Shown here piece after piece: positions 13,266-18,550 of a DNA stretch of 18,550 bases. Made by a program: the position numbers and the translations under genes. Every line of letters starts with the position of its first letter. The first letter of the stretch is position 1. This DNA is from Actinomycetota bacterium (GTDB lineage: Bacteria > Actinomycetota > Geothermincolia > Fen-727 > Anoxymicrobiaceae): the NCBI GenBank assembly GCA_018894655.1, contig JAHIPE010000140.1, positions 1 to 18,550 of the forward strand, in the 5' to 3' direction. The notes under the pieces were generated by a model. The model had not been told where the DNA came from, did no database searches, and worked only from the letters and a program-made list of their open reading frames with translations.

Positions 13266-13745
13266 ATGAAAGCGTTGATCGTCTACCACACCAAGACGGG
13301 CCATACCGAGCAGGCTGCGCTGGATGTCGCCCGGGGCCTCGAGTCCTGTGGGGTGGAGTGCGCCGCCTGCGCGGCGGCCAATGCGAAGGCCGCGGCGGAT
13401 ATCTCCGAGTACGAGATCCTCGCCGTCGGCAGCCCGACCTACGGCAACCGCCGCTACCGGCTGCCCGCCCGGCAGGTGAGCGATTTCCTGGACTCCCTCT
13501 CCAGCGGCAAACTGGAGGGAAAGACCTGTGGCGTCTTCACGGTCAACGCGGGATGGGGAGGCGAGAAGCTCGCTGGCGCGATGGAACGCGCACTCGAGGT
13601 GTTGGGCGGCCACGTGGTCGGGAAAAGCCCGGTGGTGAAGGCCGGCGCCCCGCTGAGCCTCTGGAAAGGCCCGGACGCGTCCCCTTCGGATGTGAGCAAG
13701 TGCGAGGAGTTCGGCAAGAAGTTAGCGAGGGTGGCGAACGGATGA
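13266..13745 (+). CDS. Flavodoxin-like FMN protein
   Basis: A 159-residue single-domain flavodoxin fold. The N-terminal strand and phosphate loop read ALIVYHTKTGHTEQ, matching the T/S-x-T-G-x-T FMN-phosphate motif at about 9-14. ILAVGSPTYGNRR is the second flavin-contact loop, and CGVFTVNAGWGGEKL the third. It would carry electrons at low potential or act as a small FMN reductase. AGGAGG lies six bases before the ATG. It sits between pabB and pabC in the same direction, with possible promoters of its own. It has no established role in p-aminobenzoate synthesis; a link is only inferred from position. Confidence 0.85.
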   Translation: MKALIVYHTKTGHTEQAALDVARGLESCGVECAACAAANAKAAADISEYEILAVGSPTYGNRRYRLPARQVSDFLDSLSSGKLEGKTCGVFTVNAGWGGEKLAGAMERALEVLGGHVVGKSPVVKAGAPLSLWKGPDASPSDVSKCEEFGKKLARVANG

Positions 13746-13877
13746 CCCCACCTTGGTCCTCCCCCTCAGACACCCCATCCAAGCCTTCCCCCCAAGACCA
13801 CCCCATCCAAGCCTTCCCCACAAAGGGGGGAAGGGGCAGAGGGGGGAAGGGGCGGAGGGGGAGGATTGAGGTGGGGG
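13746..13877 (-). repeat. C-arm/G-arm inverted-repeat element, copy 2 (opposite orientation)
   Basis: The reverse complement aligns with 3938-4072 along its length. It has the same CCCCTTCCCCCC units (two here, three there), the same central TTTGTGGGGAAGG turn, two GGAAGGCTTGGATGGGG blocks, and the GGGGGAGGACCAAGGTGGGG end. It starts three bases after the flavodoxin stop and occupies most of the gap before pabC. Copies in both orientations at unrelated sites suggest a mobile or amplified non-autonomous element. Confidence 0.7.
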
Positions 13878-13934
13878 TTGGTACCCCCTCGGCTTGAGCC
13901 ATGAGTTCGGTCGCGGGCGATGGAGAAAAGGCAC

Positions 13935-14813
13935 ATGAGCGAGACAGTCTTCCTCAACGGAGAGTACGTCCCCGCCGGCGATGCGTGCATCCCGGTTGAC
14001 GACCGCGGCGTCCTCTTCGGAGACGGCGTCTTTGAAACCCTGAGGGCTTACCGGGGCAGACCGTTCAGGCTCCAGAGGCACCTGGACCGGATGGCCGGCG
14101 CGTGCCGCACGCTCCGGCTGGAGCTGCCGTACTCGAAACGCGAGATCGCGGAAGCCGTGAACGCCCTGATACGTGAAAACGGTTTATCGGGAAACGCCCG
14201 GGTGAGGATAACGGTGACCGGGGGGCCTTCGGCGGGCGCGAAGACTCTCGAGCGAGGCGGGACTGCCTGCACGTTCATACTCGCCCGCCCCTACGAGCCG
14301 CCACCGGAAGACGCCTACCGCGAGGGCATCTCCCTGGTGATATCGGACCTCCGGCGAAACGCCACCTCACCCCTCTCGACCCTGAAGAGCTCCAACCTCC
14401 TGGACTCGCTGATCGCGCGCCAGGACGCGGCGGACCGGGGGGCTGACGACGCCGTCTTACTTTCACCCGACGGATACCTCTCCGAGGCGACAACCTCGAA
14501 CCTCTTCATGGTAAGCGGCGGTAGCGTGCTCACCCCGGATGCCACCTGCGGCCTTCTCCCGGGGATAACCCGTGAGGCAGTCATCGAGCTTTGCACCGGC
14601 CTGGGGATTCCTTGCGCGCAAGTCATCGCCGGCCCCGAAGATCTCCTCTCGGCCGACGAGGTGTTCCTGACCAACAGCATGGTCGAGGTGCTGCCGGTCA
14701 GGGAGGTCGCCGGACAACTGGTTGGGGCCTGTCCCGGACCGGTCACCGAAAGGCTCTCCATAGCCTACAGGCACCTGGTAGCACGGGAGACAGGTGTTGG
14801 GGAAAGCACTTAG
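13935..14813 (+). CDS. pabC: Class IV aminotransferase, probable aminodeoxychorismate lyase
   Basis: A 292-residue fold-type IV PLP enzyme. GVLFGDGVFETLRAYRG is the family's N-terminal signature. The PLP lysine is Lys151 in STLKSSNLL; EATTSNLFMV and GLLPGITREAVIEL bind the PLP phosphate and cofactor edge. Family members include branched-chain and D-amino-acid aminotransferases and 4-amino-4-deoxychorismate lyase. The pabA-pabB neighbours favour the lyase, which would finish p-aminobenzoate synthesis. The start at ATG 13935 is preferred because GGAG lies nine bases upstream; an in-frame ATG at 13920 adds five residues and lacks a clear site. The C-terminus ends short of the converging response regulator. 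Confidence 0.83.
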   Translation: MSETVFLNGEYVPAGDACIPVDDRGVLFGDGVFETLRAYRGRPFRLQRHLDRMAGACRTLRLELPYSKREIAEAVNALIRENGLSGNARVRITVTGGPSAGAKTLERGGTACTFILARPYEPPPEDAYREGISLVISDLRRNATSPLSTLKSSNLLDSLIARQDAADRGADDAVLLSPDGYLSEATTSNLFMVSGGSVLTPDATCGLLPGITREAVIELCTGLGIPCAQVIAGPEDLLSADEVFLTNSMVEVLPVREVAGQLVGACPGPVTERLSIAYRHLVARETGVGEST

Positions 14814-14888
14814 AGGCGAGGCGCCGGCCGGTTGCGGCAAACGTTGACTGCTTGATTCGGTTTGGTGCCCGATAAGCCCCGGGGGGCA

Positions 14889-15263
14889 TCAAACCCCCAG
14901 GAACCTCTTGACCACCCGGTTGAGGTCAGAAACATCGACTGGCTTGAGCAGGAACTCGTCGGCTCCGACCTCCGCCATTCTGTTGCGGGTTTCCCCGGAC
15001 ATACTGGCGGTGATCGCCACCACCGGGATGTCCTTGGTCTGCGCGGTCTCCTTTATCGACCGGCACACCTCGGGTCCGGAGAGCCCGGGCAGCAACACGT
15101 CGAGCAGCACCATGTCGGGTTTCATCTCCTCGATCCCCTCCAGGCACTCGCGGCCGTTGTGGGCGGCTTCCACAACGTAGCCCATCCGCTCCAGCACCAC
15201 CCTGTAGGTGATGAGGATATCCTCGTTGTCATCTACTATGAGTATCTTCTTATTCGCGCGCAT
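14889..15263 (-). CDS. Single-domain response regulator (CheY-like receiver)
   Basis: A 124-residue stand-alone receiver domain. Acidic pocket Asp11-Asp12 in IVDDNEDI, phospho-acceptor Asp55 in MVLLDVLLPG, switch Thr85 in VAITAS, and Lys107 in FLLKPVD are all present. There is no output domain, so it must signal through protein contact or pass phosphate on. The ATG at 15263 has GGGAG upstream and overlaps the sensor kinase gene by 14 bases, which points to co-translation and a cognate pair. A GGGGG/CCCCC hairpin overlaps its stop codon and may end the transcript. Confidence 0.9.
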   Translation of the reverse strand: MRANKKILIVDDNEDILITYRVVLERMGYVVEAAHNGRECLEGIEEMKPDMVLLDVLLPGLSGPEVCRSIKETAQTKDIPVVAITASMSGETRNRMAEVGADEFLLKPVDVSDLNRVVKRFLGV

Positions 15264-17139
15264 CTCGCTCCCAGACTGGTACAGTAAAGCAGAACCTGGA
15301 TCCCTCACCGGGCTCGCTTTCCACGGTGATCTCCGCACCGTGCGCTTCTACTATACCTTTACAAATCGCTAAACCCAACCCCGTGCCCCGCTTCTCCGAA
15401 CGCGTCTCGGTGTAGGCCGTGGGAAACTTCTCAAACAGCGTGTCGATGGCACCGTCGGGCAGGCCCGGGCCGGTGTCCTTGACGCAAACAACCACGTAGC
15501 CGTTCCGGCGGCTGATCGAAACGGTCACTCCTCCCTCCTCGGTAAACTTGAGCGCGTTTCCTATCAGGTTCTGGATGACCTGGTACATCCTGTCGCGGTC
15601 ACACCTGGCGTACGCTGGCGCTTCCGGGGCGACTACCTCGAGCTGCAACCCCAGGTGTTTCGCCTGTGGATCGTGGGCCTCCACGACCTCACGCGCCAGT
15701 TCGACAAGGTCGCACTTCCCGATCTCCAGGTCGAGTTGCCCCGCCTCGATCTTGGCAAGTTCCAGAAGCTCCGAGGTCAGCTTGGTAAGGCGGTCGATAT
15801 TCTTATTGGCGATTGTGAGCATGACCTTCTGCTCCTCGTTGAGCGGCCCCACCATCTCGTTTACCACGGTGGCCACGCCCATCTTCATCGAGGCCAGAGG
15901 AGACCTGAGCTCGTGGGACGCGACGGATACGAACTCGCTCTTCAGGTCGTGGAGTTCTTGAAGGCGGCGGTTCGCCTCGCGTAGCTCCACGGTCCTCTCC
16001 TCAGCCTTCCGCTCCAAGTTCTGGTACAGGTCGTTGAGGCGGATCGCCATCTGGTTGAACTCTTCAGCCAGGGCGGTCACCTCGATCCCGTGGCTGATGG
16101 TAACACGCGTGGTAAGCTGTCCTCCAGCAAGCGCCTTCACCCCATGTTGCAACTCCTCCAGGGGACGGGCGATAGACCTGGCAATCATATAGGCGAGGGC
16201 GAGGCCGCCGAAGAAGAGCACAACCACAACGATGATGATGACATTCCTCAGCCTGGATATTGGGGCGAACGCCTCCGCGCTGTCCATCGTCACGGTCACG
16301 CCCCAGTCCATCACGGGCATGATGTCGTAGGAGACAACCACCTTCTCGCCGTCAAGGGAGTCCGTCACGCCCTCCCCTTTCTCGCCGATGGCGCTCTTCA
16401 CCATCGGCGTGTCATCCTCCAGACCCAGGGATACCACCTTCCAACCGCCGCTTCCCTCCTGGGCGCCAACCGGCCATATAAGCACAAGGACCCGGTCCCC
16501 CCGCACCTTGCTAAGCATTATCGCCCCGGAACTCCCCAGGCCGGGGATTACCGAGAGTTCCCTCTGGAGCTCGGTAGCGCGACTGGTGATCATCGATACC
16601 CCTATGACCTCCCCGTCCGGCCCCCCGACGGCGGAGGCGACCGTCAGGACCAGGTCGCCGTCCTTCAGGTCGTAGTCCATCCCCGTGCCGCTGGAAAGCG
16701 CCGACTCCAGCAACTGGTCTGGTATCCTGTCGGGCTGCTCCTTACCCTCGCGCCCGTATCCCGCGATCACAGTGCCGTCCGGCAGGGCTACCGAGATGTC
16801 GTTGTAGGAAGGGTCGGCCCGGCACGTGTCGTAGAGCTGATTACTCATGCTCTCCAGCAACTGGTCCGGGGCGCCCGTTCCCGCCAGGAATGCGTTGAGG
16901 TCGTTCGCCAGCGGATCACTGAAGGCGAGAAGCTCTGACTTGAAAAGGAGACCGGCAACGTTCGCCTCGACTGCGTTGGCGGCGTTGGAAACCGCGCTCT
17001 CCATGGACTCGAAGACCTGCTCCCTCGAGAGCGAGCGCGCCATATAGTACGCGAAAAGGAGCACCACCGTTCCGGTTACCACAACGGCCAGTGCCACAAT
17101 GATGGTGAGCCTGCCTTTTAAGCTCCTAGAGAATCTCAT
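15250..17139 (-). CDS. Membrane sensor histidine kinase with extracytoplasmic sensor domain
   Basis: A 629-residue kinase. TM1 is at about 11-33, an extracytoplasmic sensor of about 265 residues follows (double-Cache-like: LPDGTVIAGYGREG, then PDGEVIGVSMITSR), TM2 is at about 300-322, then HAMP (ARSIARPLEELQ), a coiled-coil linker, HisKA with His409 in SVASHELRSPLASM, and HATPase_c with the N box QNLIGNALKF, DTGPGLP and GTGLGLAICKGIVEAHG. It would sense a small extracellular ligand and phosphorylate the overlapping receiver gene. AAGGG precedes the ATG weakly. The ligand cannot be told from sequence, and the Cache assignment is by overall layout only. Confidence 0.88.
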   Translation of the reverse strand: MRFSRSLKGRLTIIVALAVVVTGTVVLLFAYYMARSLSREQVFESMESAVSNAANAVEANVAGLLFKSELLAFSDPLANDLNAFLAGTGAPDQLLESMSNQLYDTCRADPSYNDISVALPDGTVIAGYGREGKEQPDRIPDQLLESALSSGTGMDYDLKDGDLVLTVASAVGGPDGEVIGVSMITSRATELQRELSVIPGLGSSGAIMLSKVRGDRVLVLIWPVGAQEGSGGWKVVSLGLEDDTPMVKSAIGEKGEGVTDSLDGEKVVVSYDIMPVMDWGVTVTMDSAEAFAPISRLRNVIIIVVVVLFFGGLALAYMIARSIARPLEELQHGVKALAGGQLTTRVTISHGIEVTALAEEFNQMAIRLNDLYQNLERKAEERTVELREANRRLQELHDLKSEFVSVASHELRSPLASMKMGVATVVNEMVGPLNEEQKVMLTIANKNIDRLTKLTSELLELAKIEAGQLDLEIGKCDLVELAREVVEAHDPQAKHLGLQLEVVAPEAPAYARCDRDRMYQVIQNLIGNALKFTEEGGVTVSISRRNGYVVVCVKDTGPGLPDGAIDTLFEKFPTAYTETRSEKRGTGLGLAICKGIVEAHGAEITVESEPGEGSRFCFTVPVWERDARE

Positions 17140-17237
17140 TGCCCTTATATACTGTCACGCTTCTTGCCTACACTGCTCCGGTAATTCTGACACATCCACC
17201 GGCAAAAGGTACAGTCAGCGAAAAGGGCCTTGGTGGT

Positions 17238-17267
17238 TTGACCGCGGTCTCCCAATCACTTTATACT
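17238..17267 (+). promoter_or_regulatory. Promoter with overlapping palindromic operator for the MerR-TetR gene
   Basis: TTGACC (17238-17243) and TATACT (17262-17267) are 18 bases apart, predicting a start near 17273 and a very short leader with GAGGG before the ATG at 17285. GACCGCGGTC (17240-17249) is a perfect 10-bp palindrome overlapping the -35 box, well placed for a dimeric repressor, possibly the gene's own product. The region also separates it from the divergent sensor kinase. Confidence 0.55.
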
Positions 17268-17284
17268 CTGGACGAGGGTTCATT

Positions 17285-18184
17285 ATGGTTAATACTGGAA
17301 CACGCAAACTACTTCGTGTGGGGGAGTTGTCGCGGCGCACCGGCGTGTCGACCTCGGCGATAAACTACTACGTCCGTGAGGGGTTGCTCCCGCAACCGCT
17401 CAAAACCGCGCCTAACATGGCCTACTACGACCCCGGATACGTGGATATCCTCAACTCCATAAGGGTTCTGCAGCGCGAGAAAGGCCTGTCACTCTCGGAG
17501 ATAAAGGAACTGCTGAAGCAGGACGAGTTCAGCTGGCCGGAAGGTTTTCCACCCGAGGATTTCACGGGGTCCAGTGGTACGGCGTCCGGCAGCGAGAGAG
17601 CACTGGACCGCCGCAAGCACATAATGAGCGTCGCCGCCAGGGTCTTCTCTGAAAAGGGGTACTACGCCACCACCATCTCTGACCTTGCAACTGCCGCCGG
17701 TATCGCCAAGGGCACCATCTACTGGTACTTCACCAACAAGAGGGCAATCATGCTCGCCCTCCTCGATAACATCGCTGTCGAGATCACGAGCACCTTCGGG
17801 GAGATCATGATAGAGGCCCCCGACGGGCTGGAGTCGATACTACGGTGCATTGAACCGGCCCTCGAACTGCTGGAGAGGCACGGCCCAATATATCTCATGT
17901 ACTTCCTGGAGATAGGGTCTACCGATTCGGTTATCCAGGAAAGGTACCACCAGATCTACCAGGTGGTCCACCAGGGTACCAAGGTGGCTGTAATAAGGGG
18001 AATGGAAAAAGGCGTGATACGCGAGTTGAACCCGGATATCGCCGCCTACGCGGTGATGGGCCTGGTGGAAAGGGTCAGCGAGATCGGCGGCCTGGGCGAT
18101 AAGAACGCCCCCGCCAAAGAGAAGGCGGTGGAGGTCAAAGAGATCGTGCGTCGTGCCCTGGAGGCGGGAACCGGCAGGGGGTAA
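17285..18184 (+). CDS. MerR-TetR fusion transcriptional regulator
   Basis: A 299-residue protein with two DNA-binding domains. Residues about 10-78 form a MerR winged helix (RVGELSRRTGVSTSAINYYV, then GLSLSEIKELL). A loose Ser/Gly-rich linker at about 80-108 leads to a TetR HTH at about 112-158 (VAARVFSEKGYYATTISDLA, then AAGIAKGTIYWYFTNK), followed by a helical TetR ligand domain to the end. A short MerR dimerisation helix is missing, so dimerisation probably comes from the TetR part. The ATG has GAGGG upstream. The divergent sensor kinase and its own promoter are likely targets. The ligand is unknown. The frame extends upstream to 17099, but that part overlaps the promoter region and lacks homology. 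Confidence 0.9.
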   Translation: MVNTGTRKLLRVGELSRRTGVSTSAINYYVREGLLPQPLKTAPNMAYYDPGYVDILNSIRVLQREKGLSLSEIKELLKQDEFSWPEGFPPEDFTGSSGTASGSERALDRRKHIMSVAARVFSEKGYYATTISDLATAAGIAKGTIYWYFTNKRAIMLALLDNIAVEITSTFGEIMIEAPDGLESILRCIEPALELLERHGPIYLMYFLEIGSTDSVIQERYHQIYQVVHQGTKVAVIRGMEKGVIRELNPDIAAYAVMGLVERVSEIGGLGDKNAPAKEKAVEVKEIVRRALEAGTGRG

Positions 18185-18188
18185 GAAG

Positions 18189-18278
18189 ATGGTCGAGGTG
18201 GAGAGGTTGGGATTCCTGCCGCCCAAGAGGATCTCGCCGCTCCTCTCCGCGATCATGAAACTGCGAGCAAAGCTGTGA
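18189..18278 (+). CDS. Possible 29-residue ORF downstream of the MerR-TetR gene
   Basis: ATG 18189 lies four bases after the regulator stop, with GGGGG seven bases upstream. Its 29 codons end at TGA 18276-18278; about 25 end in G or C, as in real genes here. The peptide is basic, containing GFLPPKRISPLLSAIMKLRA, with one amphipathic helix possible. I recognise no family. It may be a coupled small protein or the N-terminal stump of a truncated gene. Confidence 0.35.
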   Translation: MVEVERLGFLPPKRISPLLSAIMKLRAKL

Positions 18279-18550
18279 GGCTTGCCTGAGCCCGGGCCCC
18301 GGCAAACAGCCGGTTAGAGATACGCCGCTCATTGAGGCGGCCGGTATTGAAAAACCGGTCTCCCGCGCTAGGAAACCAGGTCCCGGTACCTAATCCAATA
18401 CCACACCAGTCTCAACACGATAAAGCAAACCTCCTCCCGTCTTGATGTAGCTTTCAATCAGAAACCGCTTTCTCCTTCTCCAGCAGGCGCCAAATCGTAG
18501 GGCGGTGCGCCGGCAAGACGGCGACCGGGGCTAACGGTGTTAGAATCTAG
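18279..18550. other. Terminal 272 bases without a convincing gene
   Basis: The stretch holds CCGGT/ACCGG and CGCCG-type short hairpins. On the minus strand a frame ending at TAG 18392-18390 encodes FLIESYIKTGGGLLYRVE, and an adjacent frame encodes RPTIWRLLEKEK, which reads like a DNA-binding helix. The two would need a frameshift to join and neither has a good start. They could be remnants of a small decayed gene. No tRNA or terminator with a U-run is visible. Confidence 0.3.

Noticed and set aside
17099..17284. N-terminal extension of the MerR-TetR protein
   Set aside because: It overlaps the kinase start and the regulator's own promoter; homology to MerR begins only after the ATG at 17285, which has a ribosome-binding site.

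Overview
The window is GC-rich (roughly 60 %), gene-dense bacterial chromosome. It has Shine-Dalgarno-led genes and frequent GTG/TTG starts. The best lineage clue is a 29-residue Lys/Arg-rich protein at 4161-4250 that looks like the bS22 (AURKAIP1/COX24, DUF1713) ribosomal peptide. Together with a MerR-TetR fusion regulator and the base composition, it suggests a deep-branching, non-Streptomyces-like Actinomycetota. That placement is inference. No phage genes, transposase, CRISPR array, tRNA or rRNA were recognised.

Layout. 1-2600 (+): the tail of an unknown gene, a GH1 glycosidase and a LUD-domain protein. 2704-2877 (+): a structured RNA. 2910-3803 (+): an alpha/beta hydrolase. 3824-4072: GC-rich hairpin repeats. 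4161-4250 (+): the bS22-like peptide. 4262-6307 (-): a possible micro-ORF, a two-helix RCK potassium channel and a ribokinase that overlaps it; the ribokinase probably uses a CTG start. 6439-7233 (+): an Fpg/Nei-type DNA glycosylase. 7330-7944 (-) and 8065-9591 (+): a divergent class II aldolase and xylulokinase. 9594-10000: a palindromic repeat, a terminator and a second copy of the structured RNA (-). 10129-10707 (-): a lipoprotein. 10909-14813 (+): a leader with an intrinsic terminator, then pabA, pabB, a flavodoxin and pabC, a complete p-aminobenzoate (folate precursor) set. 14889-17139 (-): a response regulator and a sensor kinase. 17285-18184 (+): the MerR-TetR regulator and a possible 29-codon ORF. 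The last 270 bases hold no convincing gene.

Main discovery. Two copies of one structured RNA lie in opposite orientations about 7 kb apart, at 2704-2877 (+) and 9827-10000 (-). They share a 54-nt core with 50 identical positions and an invariant 9-nt hairpin loop (GAAAACCAA). At least three helices change sequence between copies but keep pairing, and both copies end in a GAACGG-type 3' terminus. The GTAAG-hairpin-CGCACCCTGG block and the GAGGAACGG end match what I remember of HEARO, the omega-RNA guide of IscB nucleases. No IscB gene lies beside either copy, so they look like stand-alone omega-RNAs acting, if at all, with a nuclease encoded elsewhere.

Other points of interest are a K+ channel whose selectivity filter reads TVGLRE, a terminator-type leader before pabA, a flavodoxin inside the pab cluster, and two families of dispersed intergenic repeats.
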